64,000 bases of DNA from Urmitella timonensis (GTDB taxonomy: Bacteria > Actinomycetota > Actinomycetes > Actinomycetales > Actinomycetaceae), in contig FQLW01000005.1 in assembly GCA_900120415.1 (NCBI GenBank), forward strand, positions 62,001 to 126,000, written 5' to 3'. Below are positions 26,187-34,901 of the stretch, piece by piece (the first letter of the stretch is position 1; every line of letters begins with the position of its first letter). The notes under the pieces were generated by a model. The model was not told the origin of the DNA. It did no database searches and was given only the letters and a program-made list of their open reading frames with translations. A program made the position numbers and the translations under genes.

Positions 26187-28828
26187 AGAGAAGTGTTTTA
26201 GCTATCAGCTCACTCGTGCTTTTTATCGTTCCCTGCTATCTGTTCTCCCTGCCTTTCCTGGGCTTTACCGGAACCATAGCGGCAAGCGGCGGGGTAATCC
26301 TAGGCTGCGGGGTTTCTGTGATCAGCCGCCGTTGGAATTTGGGAATAATCTCCACTATCACCCTAATCCTGGGGGTGTTCTTGGCTTTTGGCTCCACTTT
26401 GGCTGCCACTGACCCGCAAGGGCGTAAGTTTTACCCCACATTATCCGGTTTGGAAGTACTGGTCACCTCTACTGTTACTAGCTGGCGAGATTCCTTAACT
26501 GCGTCCCTGCCGCTAACTCCTGCGGGCGGAACGGCAGTACTCCCCTTTATTACCTGCCTCTTAACCGCGTTTATAGCGGGATTAGCCGCTATGTCACGCA
26601 GGCCTTGGCTAGCTCTGCTGCCTGCCACTACGGCGCTTGTAGTGGCAATTGCCTGGGGTGGGATTCTAGTACCTGGCGCGCCCTGGGCAGGGGGAGCCTA
26701 CTTCCTCTTTGCGCTGCTTTGGTGCGCCCTTGTGACCACTTCTGCCAGCAAAGCGCGTTCTCGCCGGGTTCAGCTAGCGGGGGTTAGCAAGAAAAATACT
26801 ATTACCCGCCCGCTAGTGATTATGGCCCTTACCCTATCGGTCTGCCTGGTAGCGGGGGCTTTGGCTGGGGTAAGCGAACGTGGAAACCGCGAAGTGTTGC
26901 GCAGCCACGTCCTCCCGCCGGTAGACCTGGAAGATTTCATTTCCCCGCTAGCTTCCTTTAGGCATCTTTCCCGTGACTGGAAAGACAAAACCATTGCCGA
27001 AGTGAAGAACTATCCGGCGGGAAGTCGAATGCGTTTTGCCACCATGAACGCTTATGACGGTACGGTTTTCAAAATTGATCCCAACTTAAACGCCCAATTT
27101 GTTCAGGTAGATTCAGTTTTAGATAAAGAGGTAACGCCTGGAGCAAACGCCCAGGTCAAATTGGTTAATTATGATCAACCCTGGGTTCCGCTGCTGGGGA
27201 ATGCGAGTTCTATAACAGTCAATGGGCAAAGCAAACCGGTTATCTATTATTCACAGTCGCTACGCTCTGCTTTCGCAGCTTCTAATCCAGCCGGTATGTC
27301 TTATCGTCTCAGGTTTTCGCGCGACCTTAACCCCAGTGATGCTCGGATTTCGGGTCTGGAATTTGACACTATTACACAAGGAAAGGACGAAGCGGTTCCT
27401 ACCGAAGTAATTGAGCTAAACAACCAGCTAACCGCGAGGGCGACCACTCCTTTACAAAAGGTGCGCAACGTGGAGTCTTACCTTTCGGGGCAAGGATTCT
27501 ATTCTGACGGCTCCGATGGGCTGTCTAGACCAGGACACCGCGCCTCCCGCATGGCGCAGTTCTTCCAAGGGCAGCAACTAATCGGTGACGATGAACAATA
27601 CGCGGTAGCAATGGCACTAATGGTGAGGTCTTTCGGGGCTCCGGCGCGGGTGGTGCTCGGAGCCTACCCGGCAGATAAAAAAGCCGGTGGAAACCTAGAA
27701 CTCAAAGGGGATAACGTTCATGCCTGGGTGGAAGTGAAGTTTAAGGAGGTGGGGTGGATAACGTTCGACCCCACACCTCCTAGGGAGCGAGTTCCCCGCA
27801 CCGACCAGCCGCAACCAAAATCAGTTCCCAAGCCGCAGGTGTTGCAGCCTCCGCCTCCGCCGGCCACCCCGCCGGTGTTGCCTCACGTGGAAAAACAGGC
27901 GCACGCCGATAATCCCTCTACTGGTATGCAGATATTAGAGGCACTGGCACAAGTCGCAAAATATGGTTCCTGGCTGTTACTGCTGCTGTCCCCAATCCTG
28001 GCAGTTTTAATAGCTAAATGGTATCGCGCCCATCGGCGTCGAAAAGCTAAAGAACCTGCTAGACGGCTTAAAGGTGCGTGGGAAGAAATAATTGACCGCT
28101 TCCGCGATAGGGGAATTCGCCTCCCAGCGGGGACTACCCGACAAGAAGCCGCCTGGATAATAGACACCTATTTAGGGGCAATGAATAAAGAGAAACCGCA
28201 GTCGGGCGCGCGGGAGTTAGCGGGGATTGCTGACTTTTTGGATTATGGACCCGATCAGGCAGAAGGACTTGACCCAGATTGGGCATGGAAATTGGTTAAA
28301 CAGCTAACCGTCAGCTGGAAAGCGGCAGCTGGAAAAGGGAAAGCACTGGTGGCGGCGATTCGCCCGTCCTCGCTCTATAACCGGTTTATACGTGGTCACC
28401 TGGGCAAGAAACTCGCAAACGCCCCCGCAATAGGACGAATGTTTACTCCCCGCAAAGAAATCTATCTACCTAGCCTCTCCCTAGGATTAACCCAGCAGGA
28501 ATACCGGCAGCTACGTACGCCTCTTGCTCCCTCCACCGGTCAAACCGAGGTGGTTTCTGCTAGATCCAACACCGTATTTACGGAAGCCACCAGGCTTTCA
28601 AAAGTAGGGTTACCTGAGGTGGGGATAGATTTTAGTGATAGCACTAGCCTGGCTGTCTCGCACAAGCTAACTGGGGGAGAGGGCGTAGAGGACGAGACTC
28701 ACCTGGCAACAGTACAGACCTTTGAAATAGGAAATACCCTAGACTTTACCCGCGGGGTGCAGGAAGTTAGCAGCGGGGAGGAAACCATCTTCAAGAAAGG
28801 GGATAATCATGAACCAAACTCCCCCTAG
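26183..28828 (+). CDS. Transglutaminase-like (TgpA-type) membrane protein lacking the catalytic Cys
   Basis: An 881-residue protein with about six N-terminal membrane helices, an extracytoplasmic transglutaminase-like domain, a Pro-rich linker, one further helix (about 590-612) and a cytoplasmic tail. In the core the usual G-x-C-E-Q-F-A is GDDEQYA at residues 468-474, so Asp470 takes the place of the nucleophilic Cys. His513 (DNVHAW) and Asp529 (TFDPTP) of the triad remain. Without Cys it should not work as a transglutaminase or protease and may be a binding domain. It starts at GTG overlapping the DUF58 stop and overlaps the kinase gene by 20 bases. Confidence 0.88.
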   Translation: MKRSVLAISSLVLFIVPCYLFSLPFLGFTGTIAASGGVILGCGVSVISRRWNLGIISTITLILGVFLAFGSTLAATDPQGRKFYPTLSGLEVLVTSTVTSWRDSLTASLPLTPAGGTAVLPFITCLLTAFIAGLAAMSRRPWLALLPATTALVVAIAWGGILVPGAPWAGGAYFLFALLWCALVTTSASKARSRRVQLAGVSKKNTITRPLVIMALTLSVCLVAGALAGVSERGNREVLRSHVLPPVDLEDFISPLASFRHLSRDWKDKTIAEVKNYPAGSRMRFATMNAYDGTVFKIDPNLNAQFVQVDSVLDKEVTPGANAQVKLVNYDQPWVPLLGNASSITVNGQSKPVIYYSQSLRSAFAASNPAGMSYRLRFSRDLNPSDARISGLEFDTITQGKDEAVPTEVIELNNQLTARATTPLQKVRNVESYLSGQGFYSDGSDGLSRPGHRASRMAQFFQGQQLIGDDEQYAVAMALMVRSFGAPARVVLGAYPADKKAGGNLELKGDNVHAWVEVKFKEVGWITFDPTPPRERVPRTDQPQPKSVPKPQVLQPPPPPATPPVLPHVEKQAHADNPSTGMQILEALAQVAKYGSWLLLLLSPILAVLIAKWYRAHRRRKAKEPARRLKGAWEEIIDRFRDRGIRLPAGTTRQEAAWIIDTYLGAMNKEKPQSGARELAGIADFLDYGPDQAEGLDPDWAWKLVKQLTVSWKAAAGKGKALVAAIRPSSLYNRFIRGHLGKKLANAPAIGRMFTPRKEIYLPSLSLGLTQQEYRQLRTPLAPSTGQTEVVSARSNTVFTEATRLSKVGLPEVGIDFSDSTSLAVSHKLTGGEGVEDETHLATVQTFEIGNTLDFTRGVQEVSSGEETIFKKGDNHEPNSP

Positions 28829-30263
28829 TATTCCCGGATTTAGTATGCAGTCCCTGCTGGGCAGAGGGGGATTCGCTGATGTCTACCTGTATCGACAAAA
28901 GCGCCCCGAACGTAAAGTTGCTATCAAAGTGCTGCGGGAACTTGGAAGCCGAGAAGGCAGACAAGTTTTTGCAACCGAAGCCGACTCTTTGGCGCTAACC
29001 AGCGCCCATCCGGCAATCCTCTCCCTCTATCAAACCGGTAAACTTCCTGATGGACGCCCTTATCTGGTGTTGCAATACTGTCCGGTAGCAAATCTTTCGC
29101 AAAGGGTTCGCAGATACCCGCTGTCAGCGGAACAAGCCCTAGACACCACGATTCGCTTGGCAGGTGCTTTAGAAACGGTACATCGAGCCGGTTTGGTACA
29201 TCGTGACATTAAACCGGCGAATGTACTAATTTCTGAATTCTCAACCCCGGTATTATCAGATTTTGGCTTAGCTCTGCCTTTAGGTAAACCGGTACTTCAC
29301 CGCGATGTTTTAGGACTGTCAGTACCTTGGGCGCCGCCAGAACAACATGACGAGAACTCTTGTGCCGCTGCCGCTACCGATATTTATTCTCTAGCTGCAA
29401 CTATGCATTCGCTTTTGACCGGTCGCAGTCCCTTTGAGATACCCGGAGAAGATAACTCTGCCAATGCGCTCACGCGGCGGATTTTGAGCCTTCCTCCTCG
29501 GCTAGATGCTCCGCAACTGGTTTCTCCGATTCGTGAAATATTGGCTTGGGCGCTGGAAAAAGACCCCGGGCAGCGACCTAAGAGCGCCGCCGATTTAGGT
29601 CAGGCGCTTCAAGATGCCCAGCATCGCCTAAATCTTCCACCTACCAGTATGGATATTGCTAGCGCTAATCCTACTTTGGCGCAGGTCAGTACCGATGCAG
29701 ATGCTACCCGCTTGAAAGGTAGTGGATTCGGTTTTCAAGAAACGGCAGGGTCAGCTGGTTCGGGGCATCAAGACAGTCCTCTAATCGTGGGGAGCGGTTC
29801 TTCTTTGGCGCTGTCTCGTTCGCTAGTGGGTGCTCCTAAAACAAGTTGGCGCCGAATCGTCCTGGCAATAATTGCTGGCTTTGTACTGGTGACCGGGACC
29901 GGAGCCGGGGTGGCATACTATCTGAAATCCGGGACTACTTCAGTCAAAAATACCAACAGTTCAAGTGCCCCGTTGATTACCGCGTCGCCCGAGGACGGAA
30001 TTGTTGAGGAAGTGCCTCCAGTGAGCGACCTAACGGCAAAGGCGGGAAATGATGGGCAAACAGTTTTGAGTTGGAAACCTGGGAAAGGCGACACTCCTGC
30101 CTCCTACCAGGTGCAAGAGAGCGTAGATGGAAAAAATACCGGTAACTATAATGTCTCGGAAGCAAAAATCGCGTTGAAAGCCAAGAATGGGAAATGGTGT
30201 GTAAAGGTATTCGCGGTTAGCTTAGATGGAAAAAGCTCACCTGGGGTAGACTGGTGTCAATAG
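28809..30263 (+). CDS. Membrane Ser/Thr protein kinase with extracellular FN3-like domain
   Basis: A 484-residue Hanks-type kinase. Kinase domain about 10-275: glycine loop GRGGFADVY, Lys in VAIKVL, catalytic loop HRDIKPANVL, DFGLA and the APPEQ segment. A juxtamembrane linker, one helix (about 350-372) and a Thr/Ser-rich stalk lead to an extracytoplasmic FN3-like domain (about 400-484, VSDLTAKAGNDGQTVLSW). No PASTA domains are present, so it is not PknB. Its gene begins inside the end of the preceding gene, and an FHA protein follows, a likely phosphothreonine reader and substrate. Confidence 0.92.
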   Translation: MNQTPPSIPGFSMQSLLGRGGFADVYLYRQKRPERKVAIKVLRELGSREGRQVFATEADSLALTSAHPAILSLYQTGKLPDGRPYLVLQYCPVANLSQRVRRYPLSAEQALDTTIRLAGALETVHRAGLVHRDIKPANVLISEFSTPVLSDFGLALPLGKPVLHRDVLGLSVPWAPPEQHDENSCAAAATDIYSLAATMHSLLTGRSPFEIPGEDNSANALTRRILSLPPRLDAPQLVSPIREILAWALEKDPGQRPKSAADLGQALQDAQHRLNLPPTSMDIASANPTLAQVSTDADATRLKGSGFGFQETAGSAGSGHQDSPLIVGSGSSLALSRSLVGAPKTSWRRIVLAIIAGFVLVTGTGAGVAYYLKSGTTSVKNTNSSSAPLITASPEDGIVEEVPPVSDLTAKAGNDGQTVLSWKPGKGDTPASYQVQESVDGKNTGNYNVSEAKIALKAKNGKWCVKVFAVSLDGKSSPGVDWCQ

Positions 30264-30302
30264 GCAAGAGCAAAGCTGCCCCTTGGTTATGGAGGAAAAG
30301 AT

Positions 30303-31007
30303 ATGGATAACAACCCTTACCAGTACTACCCAAACCAGTCAGGTAACGCTAATGCCGGTTATGTTCCGCCCAGCGGTATCTATGGGATGCCCGAGGCGGC
30401 TCCTTCAGGGCAAATGCCGATGAATCCTAACCCCTATGGGCAGCAGTTTAGTTCCGGTTATGCAAATCCCTACGACCAGCAACCGGCTGCTCCGGAGTAT
30501 CCCGGATATTCTCCGCAAGGAATGACCGGCTACCAGCAACCGGCGCTTGAATCGCAGCCCCCCTATCAACAGCCAGAATTTAATCCCCCGGCTTCCTATC
30601 AGCAACCAGCAGACTATGGGCAAGCTCAATATGGGGTTGAGCAGCAAAGCCGTCCTAGTTTTAACTACACGGTTACTTCGGGGCAAGGGCAGTCCATGAT
30701 TTTAGATAATGCGATTGTGGTCGGTCGCCGTCCCGAGGTCGCAACCTCGTCCTATCCGCAGGCGCAAGCAATGACGGTTCCCAGCCCGGCAAAACAGATT
30801 TCTCGTAGCCACTGTTTGCTTTATATTGATGGGGGTGGAAACCCCTCCCTGAAGGATTTAGAGTCGGTAAACGGTACCCGTTTGCGTCGCGGCGGGCAAA
30901 CTCATGCGATTGATCCTGCCTGTCCGATAGTGCTGCAACCAGGCGATATTGTAGATGTTGGAGAGGGGCAATATCTGTCGATTGGGACTGCTCCCGCCGG
31001 ATACTAA
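30303..31007 (+). CDS. FHA-domain protein with Pro/Gln/Tyr-rich N-terminus
   Basis: A 234-residue protein. About 1-115 is low-complexity, rich in P, Q, Y, G and N (repeats like YQQP). About 120-230 is an FHA domain: IVVGRRPE, the phosphothreonine-binding ISRSHCLLY and SVNGTRLRR segments are all present. FHA domains bind phosphothreonine, so the adjacent kinase is the obvious partner; the disordered N-terminus could carry its target sites. It is the last gene of the operon, 39 bases after the kinase stop. Confidence 0.92.
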   Translation: MDNNPYQYYPNQSGNANAGYVPPSGIYGMPEAAPSGQMPMNPNPYGQQFSSGYANPYDQQPAAPEYPGYSPQGMTGYQQPALESQPPYQQPEFNPPASYQQPADYGQAQYGVEQQSRPSFNYTVTSGQGQSMILDNAIVVGRRPEVATSSYPQAQAMTVPSPAKQISRSHCLLYIDGGGNPSLKDLESVNGTRLRRGGQTHAIDPACPIVLQPGDIVDVGEGQYLSIGTAPAGY

Positions 31008-31174
31008 AATCCGAAATACTGCTCTATGCGCTAACTCCTGTTTATTCCGTTTAGGGAAGCTGCTAGTGCCTTGTTGGTCATTATCTTTCGATATGTTTCC
31101 CGTTGATGCTGCCCTCTGGTAGCGCCAATAGGTACAGTTGTGAACGCTGCTAGTACTGAGGTTTAGGGGAAATA

Positions 31175-31210
31175 CTTGAACCCCAGGCGCTGCTAAGCCT
31201 AGGGTTCAAG
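31175..31210. terminator. Bidirectional hairpin between the FHA gene and ptsI
   Basis: The stem CTTGAACCC (31175-31183)/GGGTTCAAG (31202-31210) continues, after one mismatch, with AGGC/GCCT and an 8-base loop. It lies between two convergent genes and could end both. The flanking T content is modest on either strand (TATTTCCCC on the minus strand). Confidence 0.65.
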
Positions 31211-31234
31211 AAAGCTGTGTACCCCCTTTAGAAA

Positions 31235-32905
31235 CTAATCAATACCTAGGGCTTTGCGTGCCTTTGCGCGGGCATCTCCGCCATCAAGTGCCGTCAGTAT
31301 TTCGTAGGCGGCATTTTCGCACTGTTCTTTGGTTACTTGCTCTAGCTGGGCTCCTACTCCCGGAATGGCGGAAGCAGCCATAGATAGGGAAGTGACCCCC
31401 ATACCGATTAGGACACAGGCTAAAATCGGGTCAGCCGCTGCCTCCCCGCATACTCCTACCGGTTTTCCAAGTCGTTGTCCCGCTTTAGCAACCCGGGAAA
31501 TCAGGGTTAAAACTGCTGGTTGCCAGGGATCAGTGTAGGTTGCCAGGTTAGCGTTCATTCTGTCGGCGGCCATCACGTATTGGGTGAGGTCGTTAGTGCC
31601 AATCGAGACGAAATCAACTTCCGCTAGGAACTGGTCAATCATGATTGCAACTGCCGGAACTTCTACCATAATTCCGGCAGTTAGATTCCGTTCTCTAATC
31701 AGTTTCGCTACCCATTTCGCTTCGGTAAGGGTGGAAACCATAGGAACCATTACCCAATTTTTTCCTTCGTGTTCCTGGGCGGCTTGGGAGATTGCGTCTA
31801 ATTGGCGGGTGAAAAGCTCCTGGTCAATGCCGGTGGTTCTCAGGCCCCTTACCCCCAGTGCCGGATTGGGTTCTGCATCTAGAGTTGCCCAAGAAATTGG
31901 TTTGTCCGAACCGGCATCTAGGGTGCGAGTAACCACTTTTTTATCCGGGAAAGCTGAAAATACTTGCGAATAAATATCGGCTTGTTGGCTGGTAGTGGGC
32001 TCTTTAGCTGAATCGAGGAAACAGAGCTCGGTGCGGAAAAGTCCCACTCCCTGTGCATATCCCGCAGCGGCTTTCTTCGCGCCCTCTCCGTCCTGTACGT
32101 TAGCCAGTAATTCGACCGCTTCGCCACTGGCGAGACGGGCAGGGCCTGACCAGTTTCGGATAGCTTCCCGAGCGCTCAAATCGGCTTCAACTTTGGGTCT
32201 AGCCACCTGCGGGGTTATTCCGGTGGAGATGCTTCCCAAAGAGGCATCGATGAATACTGATTCTCCTTGCGGGATTTCATGTAGCTGACGCGCTGCAACT
32301 ATGCAGGGGATTCCCAGTTGGCGAGCAATGATAGAGGTATGGGAGGTCGGGCCGCCCTGTTCGGTTACTAAAGCTAAGATTTCTTCCGGGTTTAATCCGG
32401 CGGTGTCTGCGGGGGCTAAATCATCGGCAAATAGTACAGATGGCTCGCTTAGTTGGGGTAGTCCCGGTTCGGGCTCTCCTAAAAGTTCAGCGACAACCCG
32501 CTGGCAAAGGTCATTGAGGTCGGTGGTGCGTTCTGCCATTAACCCGCCGGCTTTCTCGAACATTCCACAAAACATTTCGGTGGTGGTGACTACGGCGACC
32601 GGGGCGGGAGTCCCTTTTTTAATCGCGCCGACTACCATTTTCTTGAATCCGGGGTCGCGAGAAAGCTCTGCCTGGGCGGCAAGTACATCCGAGGCGCTAC
32701 CTACGGTTTCCTTGGAGCGTTCGCGTAGTCGCGAGGAGACGGTTTCGGCGGCTTGGGTGTAGCGCTGAATCTCGTCTTCGCGTTTGTCTAGAGAAATGAT
32801 TGTGGAATCTAGTTTGGGGATTTCAAAACGACTAACCCAGGCGACTGGCCCATAGGCGAGACCATTTACTACCGGTGTTCCATAAATCGTGTTTTCTGTA
32901 GACAT
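31235..32905 (-). CDS. ptsI: PTS enzyme I (phosphoenolpyruvate-protein phosphotransferase)
   Basis: A 556-residue EI, normal length. It transfers phosphate from PEP to HPr. The phosphorylated His is in GGPTSHTSIIAR; the PEP-binding segment LFRTELCFLD, the metal-site region GIMVEVPAVA and the C-terminal GVCGEAAADP with the active Cys are intact. The ATG at 32905 is chosen because GAGGAGGA lies just upstream; an upstream in-frame ATG at 32950 would add 15 residues of non-family sequence. It is divergent from the deoR-fruK-fruA-ptsH operon and shares its regulatory region. Confidence 0.95.
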   Translation of the reverse strand: MSTENTIYGTPVVNGLAYGPVAWVSRFEIPKLDSTIISLDKREDEIQRYTQAAETVSSRLRERSKETVGSASDVLAAQAELSRDPGFKKMVVGAIKKGTPAPVAVVTTTEMFCGMFEKAGGLMAERTTDLNDLCQRVVAELLGEPEPGLPQLSEPSVLFADDLAPADTAGLNPEEILALVTEQGGPTSHTSIIARQLGIPCIVAARQLHEIPQGESVFIDASLGSISTGITPQVARPKVEADLSAREAIRNWSGPARLASGEAVELLANVQDGEGAKKAAAGYAQGVGLFRTELCFLDSAKEPTTSQQADIYSQVFSAFPDKKVVTRTLDAGSDKPISWATLDAEPNPALGVRGLRTTGIDQELFTRQLDAISQAAQEHEGKNWVMVPMVSTLTEAKWVAKLIRERNLTAGIMVEVPAVAIMIDQFLAEVDFVSIGTNDLTQYVMAADRMNANLATYTDPWQPAVLTLISRVAKAGQRLGKPVGVCGEAAADPILACVLIGMGVTSLSMAASAIPGVGAQLEQVTKEQCENAAYEILTALDGGDARAKARKALGID

Positions 32906-32983
32906 TTGTCCTCCTCGCTGAGGTCGGTTCAATTGAAATAAGTCTTTCATGATTGAGTTATTTTTTCAAGAAAGCTCGCAGCT

Positions 32984-33040
32984 AAACCATAATAAACCAC
33001 AAAAAGAAGGACAAAAACCCACAAAAACCGGAAATAAACC
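32984..33040. promoter_or_regulatory. Five helically phased AAACC boxes (probable DeoR-type operator)
   Basis: AAACC occurs at 32984, 32994, 33015, 33025 and 33036, that is at spacings of 10, 21, 10 and 11 bases, all on the same face of the helix. An inverted copy (GGTTT, 33067-33071) follows about three turns later. The boxes lie between ptsI and the deoR gene, directly upstream of a good promoter. Phased same-strand repeats of this kind fit cooperative binding by the DeoR-family repressor encoded next to them; which protein binds is inference. Confidence 0.5.
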
Positions 33041-33052
33041 CACTAATATCTC

Positions 33053-33081
33053 TTGTTTTTGCTTGGGGTTTTACCTAGAAT
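33053..33081 (+). promoter_or_regulatory. Sigma-70-type promoter of the deoR-fruK-fruA-ptsH operon
   Basis: TTGTTT (33053-33058) and TAGAAT (33076-33081) are separated by 17 bases, close to the consensus. Transcription would begin near 33088, about 50 bases before the repressor ATG. It lies right after the AAACC boxes. Confidence 0.55.
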
Positions 33082-33137
33082 GTTTATGTTGTTTCCGTTT
33101 TTTGGAATATCTTTTTGGCGTTAAGGGGAGGGCGAAG

Positions 33138-33908
33138 ATGCCGGTTCACAGCGGAGGGCGGCGCTTACAGATTGAACAAACGCTAGCGCAATTTGGGCAA
33201 GTGTCTATGCGGGACTTAGCTAATCGTTTTGAAGTATCGGACGAAACCATTCGCCGCGACCTCGATATTCTAGCTGAGCAAGGCAAAGCTAAACGGGTTT
33301 ACGGGGGAGCGGTTACAACTCGCGAGATTGCCGAATCCCAACTGGCAGAACGGATGAAAATCAACAGCGAGCAAAAGCAACAAATCGCTCAGCTCGCCCT
33401 CAGCTATATTCCCGAGGGCGCATTTACGGTTTTCATAGATGCCGGCTCTTCGACCGCCTATTTTGCTAAGCTCCTGCCAGATCGCGCAGATTTGCTGGTA
33501 GTAACCAACTCTGCGGCAATCGCGTCCGCAATAGGGGCGGACACTCGCAACCTGAAAATACATTTGATTGGGGGGATGTTGCGTGAGTCCACCCTGGCAA
33601 CTGTAGGGGCGCTGGCCGTGCAGTCCGTGCGCGCGATTCACCCCGATTTGACCATTCTCGGCACAAACGGGATGGATCCTCTGGATGGATATACTACTGC
33701 TGACCTCGAAGAAGCCGCGGTAAAACGGGCAATGGTGCAAAGCAGTAATCGCTGCCTGATGCTAGCGGACTCCGATAAATATGGGCATACCGCTACTGTT
33801 CAATTCGCTAGTCCCGGCGAAATCGAAATCTTGATTTCCGATCAACGCCTAAAGGAAATCGCCGGTAAAGACTTGGAAAAACTAGCGAAGAAAGTGTTTT
33901 TGGCATGA
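33138..33908 (+). CDS. DeoR-family repressor of the fructose operon
   Basis: A 256-residue DeoR regulator: N-terminal helix-turn-helix (VSMRDLANRFEVSDETIRRD) and a C-terminal sugar-phosphate sensor domain (IDAGSSTAYFAKLL, LIGGMLRE, DLEEAAVKRAM, DSDKYGHT). The ATG at 33138 follows GGGGAGGG; an upstream in-frame extension is not family-like. Its stop overlaps the fruK start (ATGA). By analogy with FruR-type DeoR proteins, fructose-1-phosphate is the expected inducer; this is inferred from the operon. Confidence 0.9.
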   Translation: MPVHSGGRRLQIEQTLAQFGQVSMRDLANRFEVSDETIRRDLDILAEQGKAKRVYGGAVTTREIAESQLAERMKINSEQKQQIAQLALSYIPEGAFTVFIDAGSSTAYFAKLLPDRADLLVVTNSAAIASAIGADTRNLKIHLIGGMLRESTLATVGALAVQSVRAIHPDLTILGTNGMDPLDGYTTADLEEAAVKRAMVQSSNRCLMLADSDKYGHTATVQFASPGEIEILISDQRLKEIAGKDLEKLAKKVFLA

Positions 33909-34876
33909 TTATTACCTTGAGTGCAAACTCTAGTTTGGATAAAACCGTAAACCTGGCACAGGCCCTGGTGCCGGGGATTGTTCATCGCATCACCTCAACC
34001 CACACTGACGTGGGAGGTAAAGGAATAAATGTGGCACGGGTAGCCCAAGAGGCTTTGGCTGCGGTTCGCTGCGTATTGCCCGCCCGCCCTCAAGACCCGA
34101 TTCTAGGGCTTTTAGATCAGGTAAAACTGCCGTATGTGAGCACCGATATTTCCGAAGCGGTGCGTACTAACCTCACAATCATTGATGACCGGGGGCAAAC
34201 CACCAAAATAAATGAACCGGGCCCAACTCTTACCGCCGGGCAGCAAAAATCGCTGCTGGGGGCGCTTAAAGAACAGGCTAGAGATTTAGAGGACGCAGAC
34301 TGGGTGGTGCTTTCCGGGTCTTTACCGCCCGGCTTGCCGGATGATTTTTACCTCACCTGTCTAAAGGAAATGGAAACTTGCCCCGGACGGTTCGCGCTCG
34401 ATACCTCTGGGAGCCCTTTACGCGCCCTCGGGAAAGCCCTGGGAACCGTAAGGGTAGATTTGATGAAACCGAACTCTTTTGAACTTGCCGAGCTGCTGGG
34501 AGGCAACGGAGCTGAACTGGAAAACGCTGCCGCCAGCGGTGATTTATTGCCGGTGGCGCGAAAAGCTAAAGAGCTTAGTGAACGCGGGGTAGGGGCAGTG
34601 CTCGCAACCTTGGGTAAAGCTGGAGCCATCCTAATCACCGGCGAGGGCGCGTGGCATGGAAGTAGCCCCGATGTCCCGGTACGTTCAACAGTTGGAGCTG
34701 GCGATTCGGCTCTAGCAGGCTATATCTTGGCGCAAATGGCAGGGCGACCCCCCGAAGAATGCTTAGCTAGGGCTTTAGCCTACGGGGCTGCTGCCTGCAC
34801 CAAAGAAGGAACGCAGCCACCTCGGCCAGAAGAAATTCATCCCGAACAAGTCGCGATAACCAAACTCAGCCTATAA
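33905..34876 (+). CDS. fruK: 1-phosphofructokinase
   Basis: A 323-residue PfkB-family kinase. The substrate motif VGGKGINVARVAQ and the ATP/catalytic motif STVGAGDSALAGYI are present, with the TLGKAGAILI segment in between. In this operon (deoR upstream with a 4-base overlap, fructose EIIABC 25 bases downstream) it should convert fructose-1-phosphate to fructose-1,6-bisphosphate. Tagatose-6-phosphate kinase activity is the main alternative for the family, but the fructose PTS next to it settles the likely role. Confidence 0.93.
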   Translation: MIITLSANSSLDKTVNLAQALVPGIVHRITSTHTDVGGKGINVARVAQEALAAVRCVLPARPQDPILGLLDQVKLPYVSTDISEAVRTNLTIIDDRGQTTKINEPGPTLTAGQQKSLLGALKEQARDLEDADWVVLSGSLPPGLPDDFYLTCLKEMETCPGRFALDTSGSPLRALGKALGTVRVDLMKPNSFELAELLGGNGAELENAAASGDLLPVARKAKELSERGVGAVLATLGKAGAILITGEGAWHGSSPDVPVRSTVGAGDSALAGYILAQMAGRPPEECLARALAYGAAACTKEGTQPPRPEEIHPEQVAITKLSL

Positions 34877-34901
34877 ACGCTTACCCCATTTAAGGAGAAT
34901 C

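Noticed and set aside
33125-33134. A further copy of the GGGAGGGCGA island repeat before the deoR gene
   Set aside because: It is a single copy acting as the ribosome site of the DeoR gene, not part of an array.
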